64,000 nt of DNA from contig CAVQID010000008.1 of the NCBI GenBank assembly GCA_963712485.1, positions 118,196-182,195 on the forward strand. The letters are read 5' to 3'. Positions within the stretch are counted from its first letter, which is position 1. Each line of letters opens with the position of its first letter. This DNA comes from JALORV01 sp963712485 (lineage in GTDB: Bacteria > Pseudomonadota > Gammaproteobacteria > Burkholderiales > Burkholderiaceae_F). Positions 25,466 to 34,580 of the stretch are shown here, piece by piece. The notes beneath the pieces are model-generated. The model was not told the origin of the DNA. It ran no database searches and saw only the letters and a list, made by a program, of their open reading frames with translations. The position numbers were made by a program, and so were the translations under genes.

Positions 25466-26236
25466 CTAAATTGCGCGGCCGACCGCCGGCCTGACAGCGG
25501 GCAGCAGTGCATTGGCAATCGCCAGTCCACCGAAGGCGGCTGCCAGATGCTTCAACGCATGTCCCGCGAACAATTCGCGAGTCGCGCTCCAGACAATCGT
25601 ATCCCCGGCCTCCATCATCTTGGCGACCGCGTACCACGCGATCAGCGCCCACCAGGGGAAGGGGTCGCGACCCTTGCGCGTCAGGCTCAGGAGCAGCAGC
25701 AAAGCGGCCATGCCGCCGAACTGGACGACGGCGTAGAGCGACAGATCGCCCGTATGCATCCAGTAAAACACGCTCGCAGGGCCGACGACCAGCATCAGCA
25801 GGGCAACAGCGAGCCCGCTGCGGTTGCTCACGCGCTCGGCCAGGGCGCCTCCGAAGACGCCGGCAAAAGCGACGGTCATCGGCAGGCGGTCTGCTACCAG
25901 CGTCGCATCGTTGGGATTCAAGTGGTAGTAGGCAGAGCCGAAACCGGTCAGGAACAGTCCGACGAAGAAGACAGTCATGCTGATGCGCACGACCCGGGTC
26001 AGTGGACGAGTGCCCTGCTGTAGGCGGGCAAGGCCGAGCAGCCCGACGAACACGAATGCCAGGTTGGAGATCACATCCGCGGCGTTCGGAATGCCGAGGA
26101 AAGCTCGGCTGTCGGCGAACTGGTGGTACTCCGCAAGCTGACGGATGACCGGCATGAAGAGCCATGCGAGCGCGCAAAACAGCAGTGCGACGCAGACATA
26201 CACCTCGTCGCGGGCGATACCATGATGTCGTGTCAT
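25466..26236 (-). CDS. Ceramidase/alkaline phytoceramidase-like (CREST) membrane protein
   Basis: A 256-residue integral membrane protein with seven hydrophobic segments. The CREST-superfamily metal-site pattern is present: SAYYHLNP near residue 100, DRLPMT near 116 and HALKHLAAA near 227. Such proteins are membrane hydrolases; alkaline ceramidases cleave amide-linked fatty acids from ceramide. The substrate here is unknown, since most betaproteobacteria lack sphingolipids. It is probably co-transcribed with the DUF4105 gene downstream. Together they suggest a lipid-modifying function (inference). Confidence 0.75.
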   Translation of the reverse strand: MTRHHGIARDEVYVCVALLFCALAWLFMPVIRQLAEYHQFADSRAFLGIPNAADVISNLAFVFVGLLGLARLQQGTRPLTRVVRISMTVFFVGLFLTGFGSAYYHLNPNDATLVADRLPMTVAFAGVFGGALAERVSNRSGLAVALLMLVVGPASVFYWMHTGDLSLYAVVQFGGMAALLLLLSLTRKGRDPFPWWALIAWYAVAKMMEAGDTIVWSATRELFAGHALKHLAAAFGGLAIANALLPAVRPAVGRAI

Positions 26237-26410
26237 GCGCGGCGCCGTGCAGTGTGTAAGGCGGTGCCAGAGGCCCGCGCAGCATAGGCCGTTCGCGACG
26301 CCGGTGGAGTGACAGGTGCTTCGCGACTCGCCTTCATTGTGCGCCGCCGACGGGAAATCGATCCTGGCTCACGGCCTGCCTCGGCCTTTCGCGTGTCTTT
26401 CGACACAAGG

Positions 26411-26809
26411 TCAACCGTCACGCGACGCACGTTCATTCACACTTGCCGAGGAAGCGGCCGTCCGTGATTCGGCGACGCGCCGCTCCTGCTCGGCCAGGTC
26501 GCGCTCAAGGAAGAAATTGAGAAATGTTCGAATCACGGCGATCGCAGCGAGGCGCCCGATTTCATCCCAGCCCGGCGCAAAGGCCGTTTCGATGATGTCG
26601 GCGGCCAGTTGGAACGTCAGCCCGGCGACCAGCCATCGTGCGTACTGCACGTACGCACGATGGAATTCTTCGCCGGTCGCCGACGGAGAGTACATCGCGT
26701 GCAGGCTCCTGACGAAGGCCTGCACGGTGCCGAAGGCGACGACCAGCAGCGCCATCACATGAATGATCATGACCGCATTGACGACAACGACCGTCAACCC
26801 ATCCTTCAT
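26411..26809 (-). CDS. DUF1622 family membrane protein
   Basis: A 132-residue protein with three hydrophobic segments at about residues 9-33, 57-74 and 82-98 and the DUF1622 pattern in which a helix ends LAADIIETAFAP and is followed by IGRLAAIAVIRTFLNFFLERDL. The function of the family is unknown. AGGAG lies six bases before the chosen ATG; a TTG one codon earlier is also possible. The C-terminal tail is hydrophilic and low in complexity. Confidence 0.8.
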   Translation of the reverse strand: MKDGLTVVVVNAVMIIHVMALLVVAFGTVQAFVRSLHAMYSPSATGEEFHRAYVQYARWLVAGLTFQLAADIIETAFAPGWDEIGRLAAIAVIRTFLNFFLERDLAEQERRVAESRTAASSASVNERASRDG

Positions 26810-27203
26810 CAACTTCTCCTGTATCGATCTCGTCCGTGGAGCGCGGGCACCCGCCGCCGTTCATGCTTGCTCCGAGGAAACGTCATCGGATAACAGCCGC
26901 AATGGTCGCGGTACTGGTCGACGTGCCCTGCGGCCGCGCCAAGGCGTCGAACACCGGCTGGTCGTTCCAGACGGGAGGAGGGTCGGTGGCCACAGCCGCG
27001 TCTGCGGACTGCAGAGGACCGGGCATGACTTCCGCAGGCGAGTCCTTCTTCAAGGCAGTCTGCCAGGGTGTGTTGACATCCACACCGAGCACACCGAAAG
27101 GGACCCGGGCGGCCGACCGATCGGCCCCGGGTGGGCTGCATCAGCGCCCGGCCTTCCGCGCAGGACGCAGCCCTTTCACTGCGGTCGAAGGGGGCCGCGC
27201 AGG
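26810..27203 (-). other. 394-bp region without a supported gene
   Basis: Between the DUF1622 start and the sulfatase stop. Short open frames exist on both strands, including a GTG-started 69-codon frame at 26883-27092 on the minus strand, but none has a ribosome-binding site or a recognisable domain. A GGACCCGGG...CCCCGGGT inverted pair near 27102-27133 could form a hairpin downstream of the sulfatase gene. Confidence 0.4.
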
Positions 27204-28697
27204 TCAATGGTTGCGGCCGCCGCCCGCCTCTTCAAGATCGCGCATCACGGCATCCAGGTTGAACGAGGCCGGCTTCTGCCGCGGCGGGAACTTGACGAAG
27301 TTCTCGATCTGGCCGGCGACCACGCCCTGCATCAGATACACGATGTAAGCGTGGGAGATCATCCAGTCGTAGTAGGTGTTCGAGTTCTCGTCGGCCCGTT
27401 CGAACGGGTCACGCCGCAGATTGAACATCTTCGGGACCCGCAACTTCACAAACGGTTCCGCCCAGCACGCCAACTGCTTGGCGCGTTGTTCCATCAGCAC
27501 CACTTTCCAGTCCTGCATGCGAATCGCCAGGATGTCGCCGTCGTCGCTGATGTAGAAGAAGTTCTCCCTCGGGCTCTCCTTCACCTCGCCCTTGAGATAG
27601 GGCAGCATGTTGAAGCCGTCGAGGTGGACCTTGAAGGTCTTCTTGCCGGCCTTGTGGCCCTTGAGGAGCTTCTGCTTGATGTCCGACTCGCCGGCGGCGG
27701 CGAGGAATGTCGCCAGCCAGTCCTGATGGGTGACGATGCCATTGAGCACCGTGCCGGCCTTGAACTTGCCCGGCCAGCGCACGAAGCACGGCACCCGCCA
27801 GCCGCCTTCCCAGTTGGTGTTCTTCTCGGAGCGGAACGGCGTGATGCCGGCATCCGGCCAGGTGTTGTAGTGCACGCCGTTGTCGGTCGAGTACATGACG
27901 ATGGTGTCTTCGGCAATGCCCAGCTTGTCGAGCTTGTTCAGCATCAGGCCGATGTTCTCGTCGTGCGCCACCATCACGTCGTTGTAGTCGCCCTGGCCGC
28001 CGCTCTTGCCCTTGTGCTTTTCTGCGCAGTGAGTGCGGAAGTGCATCGCCGTCGTGTTGTACCAGAGGAAGAACGGCGTCTTGGCCTTGTGCGCCTCGTC
28101 GATGAAGCGCAGCGCGTGTTTGGTTACCTCGTCGTCGATGGTTTCCATGCGCTTCTTCGTCAGCGGCCCCGTGTCCTTGATCGTCTGCCCGCCCTTGCCA
28201 TCGGCCTTGCAGTGGAGCACGCCGCGCGGCCCGAACTTCTTCTTGAACGCGGGGTCCTTCGGATAGTCCGGGTCTTCCGGTTCTTCCTCGGCATTCAGGT
28301 GGTACAGGTTGCCGAAGAACTCGTCGAAGCCGTGCATCGTCGGCAGGTGCTCGTCGCGGTCGCCGAAGTGGTTCTTGCCGAACTGCCCCGTGGCGTAGCC
28401 CAGCGGCTTGAGCAGTTCGGCCATGGTCGGGTCTTCGGCCTGGATGCCATTGGTGGCGCCGGGCATGCCCACCTTGGTGAGCCCGGTGCGGATCGGGTTC
28501 TGCCCGGTCATGAACGCGGCACGCCCTGCGGTGCAACTCTGCTGGGCGTAGTAGTCGGTGAAGGCCACGCCCTCGTTGGCCACGCGGTCGATATTGGGAG
28601 TGCGGTAACCCATCTGCCCGCGGCTGTTGTAGCTGATGTTCCACCAGCCCACGTCGTCCCCCCAAAGGATCAGGATGTTGGGTTTCTTCGCTGCCAT
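27204..28697 (-). CDS. Arylsulfatase-family sulfatase
   Basis: A 497-residue type I sulfatase that hydrolyses organic sulfate esters. The metal aspartates are in LWGDDVG (D14, D15). The modified residue is C55 in the CTAGR signature, which must be oxidised to formylglycine. KNHFGD, TAMHFRTH and STDNGVHYNTWPD supply further active-site residues. No signal peptide is visible, so the enzyme is probably cytoplasmic. The ATG at MAAKKPN has an AAGGA-type site; an upstream codon would add 15 residues. Its maturase gene lies 75 bp upstream, strongly linking the two. Confidence 0.93.
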   Translation of the reverse strand: MAAKKPNILILWGDDVGWWNISYNSRGQMGYRTPNIDRVANEGVAFTDYYAQQSCTAGRAAFMTGQNPIRTGLTKVGMPGATNGIQAEDPTMAELLKPLGYATGQFGKNHFGDRDEHLPTMHGFDEFFGNLYHLNAEEEPEDPDYPKDPAFKKKFGPRGVLHCKADGKGGQTIKDTGPLTKKRMETIDDEVTKHALRFIDEAHKAKTPFFLWYNTTAMHFRTHCAEKHKGKSGGQGDYNDVMVAHDENIGLMLNKLDKLGIAEDTIVMYSTDNGVHYNTWPDAGITPFRSEKNTNWEGGWRVPCFVRWPGKFKAGTVLNGIVTHQDWLATFLAAAGESDIKQKLLKGHKAGKKTFKVHLDGFNMLPYLKGEVKESPRENFFYISDDGDILAIRMQDWKVVLMEQRAKQLACWAEPFVKLRVPKMFNLRRDPFERADENSNTYYDWMISHAYIVYLMQGVVAGQIENFVKFPPRQKPASFNLDAVMRDLEEAGGGRNH

Positions 28698-28772
28698 GTT
28701 CTCTATCCTTTCAGTGCTTAGACATATTCCGGATCGGCTCACAGCAACCCGGTTCCAAAACCATTGCCGCTC

Positions 28773-30179
28773 TCACGACGTCGTCGTCTCTTGACTGTCC
28801 GCGCTGAAGGGCGAAGTCGGCGACTTGTCGCCGTGGCAGAAGCGGAACGTCTTGCCACTGCCACACGGACAAGGTCGATCGGCTCCGCGCTTGGCATCCT
28901 GGTCGGCGACCCACGCCATCACATCAGCCGGCGCGCGGTTCTGCCGCAGCAGTTGCACCATGACGTTGAAAGTCGGCCCGGCATGAGTGAAGAAACGCTC
29001 CAGGCCCGGGCAAAGGTAGTTCTGGCCCGGCTCGCCGTCGCGGGACAGCGCGAAGCGGTCCTTGGGGCAACCGCCATTGCACCAGTTGAGGACCTTGCAG
29101 TTTCGGCACTGGGCCGTCAGCGTGTCGCGCTTGTCCTGGCCGAACTTGCGTTGCTCGGCGGACCCCACGAGCGCGAGCATGTGTGTCTGATGGATGTTGC
29201 CGAGCTTGTACTTCGGCTCGACAAAGTGATCACAGGAGTACAGATCGCCGTTGTGCTCCAGCGCCGGGCCGTAGCCGCAGGTGGGCGCGTGGATGCACAG
29301 CAGGTGACGATCGAAGAACGCCTCCAGCGTGACGTCGAAGAGCTGAACGTAGACCTGCCCCACGTCATGCCGCACCCACTCCTCGAAGATATCGACGAGG
29401 AAGCGGCCGTATTGTTCGGCCCCTACTGTCCGTTCCGTCACCAGGTTGCCGGTCTGGGTGTAGAGCAGGCGCTTCCTGCCGGCGTGCTCGCTCCAGCCCT
29501 TGTTGGCGATGCTGATGGTCTGCTCGGTGGCGCGCTCGATGATCGGAATGAACTGCACCCACCTGGCGCCCAGTTCGTCGCGGAAGAAGCGATAGACGGC
29601 GCGGCCGTGGTGCTGGTTGGCGGCGTTGACCGTGCACAGGATGTTGAAGTCGACCTCGTGCTTCCGAAGGTACTCCAGGCCGCGCATCACGAGGTCGAAT
29701 GTGCCCTGTCCTCGGCGATCAACGCGGTAGGTGTCGTGCAGTTCGCGCGGGCCGTCGACGCTCAGGCCCACCAGGAAGTTGTGCTGCTTGAAGAAGGCGC
29801 ACCAGTCGTCGTCGAGCAGCAGGCCGTTGGTCTGGAACGTGTGCTGCACGGCCTGGCCGGGCCGACGGTACTTCTCGACCAGTTCGACCGCGCGACGGAA
29901 GAACTCGAGCTTCATCAGCGTGGGTTCGCCGCCCTGCCAGGCCACGGTGACTTGCGGCACGCGATGCGACTCCAACAACTGCCGGATGTAGACCTCGAGC
30001 GTGGCCTGGGACATCCGGCTCTTTTCATTCGGGTACAGCGATTCCTTGGACAGGAAGAAGCAGTAAGTGCAATCGATGTTGCAGGTCGACCCGCTCGGCT
30101 TGGTGAGCAAGTGAAAGCCCGGCGGGCCGTTCGCGGGCAGTGGCGGAGACATCACGTTGGGTTCGGCTGCTGAAGACAA
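28773..30179 (-). CDS. Anaerobic sulfatase-maturating enzyme (radical SAM, SPASM) with SEC-C tail
   Basis: A 468-residue radical SAM enzyme that converts the sulfatase Cys (or Ser) to formylglycine without oxygen. The cluster motif CNIDCTYC has C33, C37 and C40; WQGGEPTL follows. The SPASM region binds two further clusters (CGYGP, SCDHF, CRNC, WCNGGCPKD). The last ~36 residues add a SEC-C zinc motif, CPCGSGKTFRFCHG, probably used for docking. The start is TTG, chosen because GGAGG lies eight bases before it; an ATG nine codons later is the alternative. It precedes its presumed target, the arylsulfatase. Confidence 0.93.
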   Translation of the reverse strand: MSSAAEPNVMSPPLPANGPPGFHLLTKPSGSTCNIDCTYCFFLSKESLYPNEKSRMSQATLEVYIRQLLESHRVPQVTVAWQGGEPTLMKLEFFRRAVELVEKYRRPGQAVQHTFQTNGLLLDDDWCAFFKQHNFLVGLSVDGPRELHDTYRVDRRGQGTFDLVMRGLEYLRKHEVDFNILCTVNAANQHHGRAVYRFFRDELGARWVQFIPIIERATEQTISIANKGWSEHAGRKRLLYTQTGNLVTERTVGAEQYGRFLVDIFEEWVRHDVGQVYVQLFDVTLEAFFDRHLLCIHAPTCGYGPALEHNGDLYSCDHFVEPKYKLGNIHQTHMLALVGSAEQRKFGQDKRDTLTAQCRNCKVLNWCNGGCPKDRFALSRDGEPGQNYLCPGLERFFTHAGPTFNVMVQLLRQNRAPADVMAWVADQDAKRGADRPCPCGSGKTFRFCHGDKSPTSPFSADSQETTTS

Positions 30180-30238
30180 GTCCTATTCCTCCGGAGTGCG
30201 GCTTATGTCGGCTCGGTCAAGTCGCGGCGATGACGGCG

Positions 30239-30682
30239 CTACACAAGATGCAGCAACACGGCAAAGAAGGCGAACAGGCCGATCAGGATGAGAAGGATCG
30301 AAACCGCGTACAGCGGTGTGTGCTTCTTGTTTCTGGACATGCCCGCAACGGTCGCGTAGCTGCCACTCCACAGGTATCGAATCGTTCGTCGGTACTCCAG
30401 CACCGAAAAGGCCGACGCCAGGACCCCGCAACCGATCAACGCCAGCCCCAGGTACCAGGCGGCATCAGGCAGGCGGGCGCTGCTGTCCCTCGGCATCTGA
30501 TGAAAGTTCTCGAAGAACTGAACGATCGCGAAGCCGAATCCGATCAGCGAGACGGCCGTACGCTGGTAGGCCATCATCGTGCGTTCGACCGCGAACCGCG
30601 TGCGAAGCCAGGAAAAGTGACTATCGGACGTTGCGCGAACTTCGAAGCGCGTGGACGGATCGGCAGGTTGTTCATCACTCAT
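30239..30682 (-). CDS. DUF202 (YidH-like) membrane protein
   Basis: A 147-residue inner-membrane protein with three hydrophobic segments at about 40-60, 76-96 and 122-144. The DUF202 signature lies just before the first: RTRFAVERTMMAYQRTAVSLIGFGFAI, containing the conserved R-T-x-x-A-x-x-R-T pattern. Function unknown. A GAGG site with suitable spacing precedes the ATG. It lies between the sulfatase maturase and the SulP transporter on the same strand, so it is part of this accessory unit. Confidence 0.85.
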   Translation of the reverse strand: MSDEQPADPSTRFEVRATSDSHFSWLRTRFAVERTMMAYQRTAVSLIGFGFAIVQFFENFHQMPRDSSARLPDAAWYLGLALIGCGVLASAFSVLEYRRTIRYLWSGSYATVAGMSRNKKHTPLYAVSILLILIGLFAFFAVLLHLV

Positions 30683-30770
30683 CGTCGCGTTTCCTCATCG
30701 GACACACCTGCTAGGCAGTCCGGTCGTGCACGGACTTCGGTGCGAATTCAAGGGGTGGCCCGGTTGCATG

Positions 30771-32517
30771 CTAAGCCGCGCCGGACGCCGAAGCCCGGGG
30801 AGGCATTCCAAGCCAGGCGGTGGCCGACTCCACGGCCTGGTTGAGTGCAGCGCCGAGCTGTGGCGTAGCGAGGAAGACGTTTTCTTCGCCAATGACCTTG
30901 AGTACCCCCGTCTTGGCAAGCTGATCACGAACATCCTGATCGACGCCGACCAGCATCAGCTTGCTGTCGTGGGCATGTAGCGCTCTGCAATAGCGTTGCA
31001 GCACAGTCACGAACGTGCTTCCGATCTCGCTCTTGCCACGCAGGTTGATCGCGACCACCGCGCGCGTCGCGCCGGCAACGTCCGGCAGCATCTCTTCCAT
31101 GTTCTTGGCCGCAGCGAAGAACAGGCTGCCATAAACGTGCAACAGCGTGAGCTTGTGGCTGGGCAGTCGCCTCGGTGCCGGCTGCTCGACGGGGAAGCCT
31201 TCCGGTTGCAGCACCCATTCGGTGACGACGACTTTGTTCGATTGCCGGAAGACGTGGAGCACAACGCTGAGGGCGACGCCGAACAAAACGGCAAACTGCA
31301 GCGGCACCACCAGCGTGGCGACGAAAGTCACGAGCATGACCACTTTCGAGATCCTGCCGGTCTTCCACGCGATCAACGCCTGTGGCACGCGCAAACCCTG
31401 GAAGCCCGCCACGATCAGCAGTGCGGCCAGTGCGGGCATCGGCACGAGCTCGACCAGCGGTGCGGCCAGCAGCACGATGGCTGCCACGAACAGCCCGACG
31501 AAGATGTTGCACCAGCGCGACTTGCCGCCCGCGCTCATGATCAGTGCCGTGCCCGAGACCGACCCGCCGGCTGGAATTCCGCTGACCAGACTGGTAGCGA
31601 TGTTCGCCGCACCCTGGCCGAGAAAGTCGCGCGACACGTCCGGGTACCGTCCGTCCGGGTTGGGGGTGCCCTGGCTGACGCCGGCGCCCTGGACCAACCC
31701 GATGATGGCCACGGAGAAGGCCGGCAACAGCAGCGTCAGGAACAGCGAGGGGTCCGGAATAGCGAACTGGGGCAACGAACGCGGAATCGAGGCGACGTCA
31801 CCGACGGTGGGAACGGCAGAAAAGCCTGCGGCCGAGGGCAGCGCCTGAAGGGTCAGCACGGCCAGCAGGACGGTGGCCACGGCAATGGCGATGATGAAGG
31901 CGAAGCGCTGCAACCGTTTCACCCACAGCAGTAACACGATCAGCGCCAGCGTGAGGACGCCGATGGTGCTCACCGCGAGGTCGATCTGGGTGATCCGCAA
32001 CACGAAGGTCCAGTGCCTGCGCAACCCGATTCGAGTAGGCGCTGTCGTAGCCGGTCAGGTCGCTCAGCTGCCCCAGGATGATCAGCACCGCCACGCCGTT
32101 GAGAAAGCCGGTCATCACCGCGTTGGAGACGAACCGCACCAGGAAACCCAGCCGGAACAGGCCCGCTGCCAGCTGAATCACACCGACCAGCAGCACCAGA
32201 ACGACCAGCGCGGCCATCCTCTGGTCGGCCGGGATGTCCACCAGCACGACACCGGCCGCCACCGACAGCGCGGCGGTGCTGGACACGTTCATGAAGACCG
32301 AGCTGCTGAAGATGGCGCCGATCGGCACGGCGACCATCAACGTGAAGATGCCCAGCACGGGATTGACGCTCGCCAGCAGTGCGTGGCCCATCGCCTGCGG
32401 CACGTTGACGACGGCGAACGTCAGGGCGGCGATCAGATCGGACGACAGATGCGTGCGCGCCGGCTTCAGGCGAAGCGCTGCAGCCCGAACCTGTTGCATT
32501 CGCGTGGCCTCGCTCAT
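30771..32517 (-). pseudogene. SulP-family anion permease with STAS domain, one frameshift
   Basis: SulP transporters move sulfate, bicarbonate or related anions across the inner membrane. The N-terminal frame starts MSEATRMQQ and shows FAVVNVPQAMGHALLASVNPVLGIFT, the classic SulP segment. The C-terminal frame contains further helices and a STAS domain (LLHVYGSLFFAAAKNMEEM...VVAINLRGKSEIGSTFV). The frames join near 32007; removing one base gives QALDFVLRITQIDL and a continuous protein of about 580 residues. Position beside a sulfatase suggests sulfate uptake or release (inference). The single lesion could be a sequencing error. Confidence 0.85.
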
Positions 32518-32539
32518 CCGCGTTCGACCGTGAAGTGGA

Positions 32540-33052
32540 TCACCGAATGCCACCGCCTGGTTCACTGCCGACCCAGCGGCGCGCGATACGCGCGATCGCG
32601 CCACGCAGCAACACGTAGGGCAGGAAGGCGAGCGCAAGCGCGATGATCGCCGCCTCGGCCGGGTGAAAGTACTTGAGCTCTATGAACTGATAGACCAAGT
32701 CCATGACCAGCCCGAGAAGAATGATCCGTGCGGTAGCGATCCGTGCTTCGTCCAGGCGCCCGGCACGCTTCGCTGGATCGGTGAGCACTGTCCAGAGGAA
32801 GGGAGCGCGTCCCGTCCGGGCGTCCCTGATTCCATCGCGCAGCGCAGCCATCGTCGCCATGACGGGCTGGAGGATGAAGCGGAAGACCATCGGCCCCTCT
32901 GGACGTTCGATCAGGTTTTGCCAGACTCGCGCGCGAACCTCCGCCGAGAAGCCGTACATCGCCAGGCCAAGGACGACGAAGCCAATGATCAGCACAAGGA
33001 CCAGACGAGCCAGAATGATCTGGGTCTTCGATGGCGTCTCACGCACAGCCAT
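32540..33052 (-). CDS. Hypothetical membrane protein
   Basis: A 170-residue protein with hydrophobic segments at about 13-35, 106-122 and 135-158, and a basic loop between. The segment RARVWQNLIERPEGPMVFRFILQPVMATMAALRDG is typical of small membrane proteins found beside SulP genes in proteobacteria, but no named family is recognised with certainty. The start at MAVRETPSK was preferred to an ATG nine codons upstream. It ends 22 bp before the SulP start, so the two are probably co-transcribed. Confidence 0.65.
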   Translation of the reverse strand: MAVRETPSKTQIILARLVLVLIIGFVVLGLAMYGFSAEVRARVWQNLIERPEGPMVFRFILQPVMATMAALRDGIRDARTGRAPFLWTVLTDPAKRAGRLDEARIATARIILLGLVMDLVYQFIELKYFHPAEAAIIALALAFLPYVLLRGAIARIARRWVGSEPGGGIR

Positions 33053-33130
33053 GGAAAATCTGTTGCTTCGAGCGCGCACGTGGGTGCCGAGAAGTTCGCA
33101 GCGCAGGCTGACCGAGTAGCGCGCGCCGTG

Positions 33131-33718
33131 CTATTCGCCGCAGAGCAACCTCATCCGGCGCTCGGCAACGCTGAACTCCTCGTCGGTGTTGGCGGCCAAC
33201 ACCTGCGCCTTCGCCTGTTCGCATGCGGTGGCCTGCTGTACGGCCGCGGCGGCCGGCGCGGGCAGGGGTGCAGACCTTGCGGCGGCGGGCTGCGCACGCG
33301 GCGCGCAGCGACTGTCGGGCACGAGGCGGATATTCGCGAACTGACCCTGTTCGACGGCCACGCAGTCCCCGACACGTTTGCCGGCCTGATCGGACACGAC
33401 CCGTACGGTCGTGGTCCCGTCGATCAGGACGGTGTACTCGAACGCCTGTGAGCGCCCGGCGAGTGTTCCAACGCCGCGCCCGGCAGCGGCACCCGTGATC
33501 CCCCGCAGCGCGCGGTTGCTGCCGGACTGGCCGCTACCGGTGGCCAGTCCGATGCCTCCACCGACCAGCGTCCCGACTGCGCGTGAGCTGGAATCCGTCA
33601 CCGTCGTCGCCTGCACGTTGGTGATCCGGCCGTACTGCACGCGCACCTGGGCTCCAGCTTCGGAGAGCAGGCCCATCACGGCGGACGCCACACACACCAG
33701 AACCAGACTCTTCTTCAT
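33131..33718 (-). CDS. Glycine-zipper (SlyB/Pcp-like) envelope protein
   Basis: A 195-residue exported protein. The signal peptide ends SEAGA-QVRVQYG at about residue 23; no lipobox cysteine is present, unlike SlyB. Residues ~25-80 carry the YGRITNVQA start and a Gly-rich zipper (AVGTLVGGGIGLATGSGQSG...GVGTLAG) that inserts in or packs against membranes. The next part, EYTVLIDGTTTVRVVSDQAGKRVGDCV, is the usual beta domain. The C-terminus is Ala/Pro-rich with two cysteines. AAGGA precedes the ATG. Probably an outer-membrane stress-type protein; exact role unknown. Confidence 0.8.
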   Translation of the reverse strand: MKKSLVLVCVASAVMGLLSEAGAQVRVQYGRITNVQATTVTDSSSRAVGTLVGGGIGLATGSGQSGSNRALRGITGAAAGRGVGTLAGRSQAFEYTVLIDGTTTVRVVSDQAGKRVGDCVAVEQGQFANIRLVPDSRCAPRAQPAAARSAPLPAPAAAAVQQATACEQAKAQVLAANTDEEFSVAERRMRLLCGE

Positions 33719-33758
33719 CGCGGTTCCTTTCTTCCTTCGATGGGGGGTTGCCCCGCAG

Positions 33759-34568
33759 CTAGAACCTGAACGTGACGCCCAAGGCGATGCCATTGAACGT
33801 GAGGGTTTGCAATCGTTCGGTCGGCTTGAACTCGTAATCAACGTAGCGCCAGGCCAGGCCGACGTCGCCAAAGCCGAACGAATAGCCGACGCCGATGACC
33901 GCCTGCCAGGTGAGACGCGACGCCCCCGCACCCACATCCAGGTAATAGGGCACGAACCAGTTCGAGTCGCCATCGAGGCGCGCACGCCCGCGTACGCCGA
34001 CGATGGCATCCCAGTTGGTTATACCCGCCTCGGCCACACCGGATCGGGAAAGGCCCAACGGGCCGGTGCCGCTGAGCGACCAGCGCAATGTCTCATCAGT
34101 TTTCAGCAGACGCGTACCGAACACCAGCGCCGCGACATGGGCCGGGGACTCCATGGCCGTATAGGTTGCGGCCAGCGTGACGATGTTGGTCCTGACCTCC
34201 AGGCCGAGGTCTGCGCTAACGCCCAATCCGAGCGGTTGACCGTTGATCGACAAATCCCGGGTGCCGGCCCGATCGGAGCTCAGGTCGGAGTAAACCCAGT
34301 CCGCGAGGCCGCCCCAGCGCCCCCGGCGGGCCTCGACGTTTCCCATGAACGCCATATCGAGCTTCTGCAGCACGTCCTTGGCGTTGACGTTGATCGAAGG
34401 TCCGCCCGCGCCGCTGGGAAACTGCGTCGTGCCGCTGATGCCGGGGAACCACAGGTAGAGGGTGGCGCCGAACTGCCAGTCGTCGTCGGTCCGCTGCTCG
34501 CTGGCTGCGGGTGCCGCAGCGGCGACCAGCGCCAAAGCCAGCAGGGCTGATTTGAAATGGAATTGCAC
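33759..34568 (-). CDS. Outer-membrane beta-barrel protein
   Basis: A 269-residue protein with a signal peptide (FKSALLALALVAAAAPAAS). The rest has alternating hydrophobic strands and ends in Phe (GIALGVTFRF), the usual signal for outer-membrane barrel assembly. WQFGATLYLWFPGISG and LADWVYSDLSS resemble small porin-like or MipA/OmpV-like barrels, but the family is not certain. The start is GTG. It lies between a glycine-zipper protein and a YSC84 lipoprotein, in a run of envelope genes divergent from a LysR regulator. Confidence 0.75.
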   Translation of the reverse strand: MQFHFKSALLALALVAAAAPAASEQRTDDDWQFGATLYLWFPGISGTTQFPSGAGGPSINVNAKDVLQKLDMAFMGNVEARRGRWGGLADWVYSDLSSDRAGTRDLSINGQPLGLGVSADLGLEVRTNIVTLAATYTAMESPAHVAALVFGTRLLKTDETLRWSLSGTGPLGLSRSGVAEAGITNWDAIVGVRGRARLDGDSNWFVPYYLDVGAGASRLTWQAVIGVGYSFGFGDVGLAWRYVDYEFKPTERLQTLTFNGIALGVTFRF

Positions 34569-34580
34569 GGAGGCATTTCC

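Noticed and set aside
26883..27092. A GTG-started 69-codon minus-strand frame before the sulfatase gene's end.
   Set aside because: Looks protein-like in parts, but no ribosome-binding site, family or conserved context supports it.
26763..28721. A 652-codon plus-strand frame opposite the sulfatase gene.
   Set aside because: Antisense shadow of a strongly conserved enzyme; composition is typical of mirrored high-GC codons.
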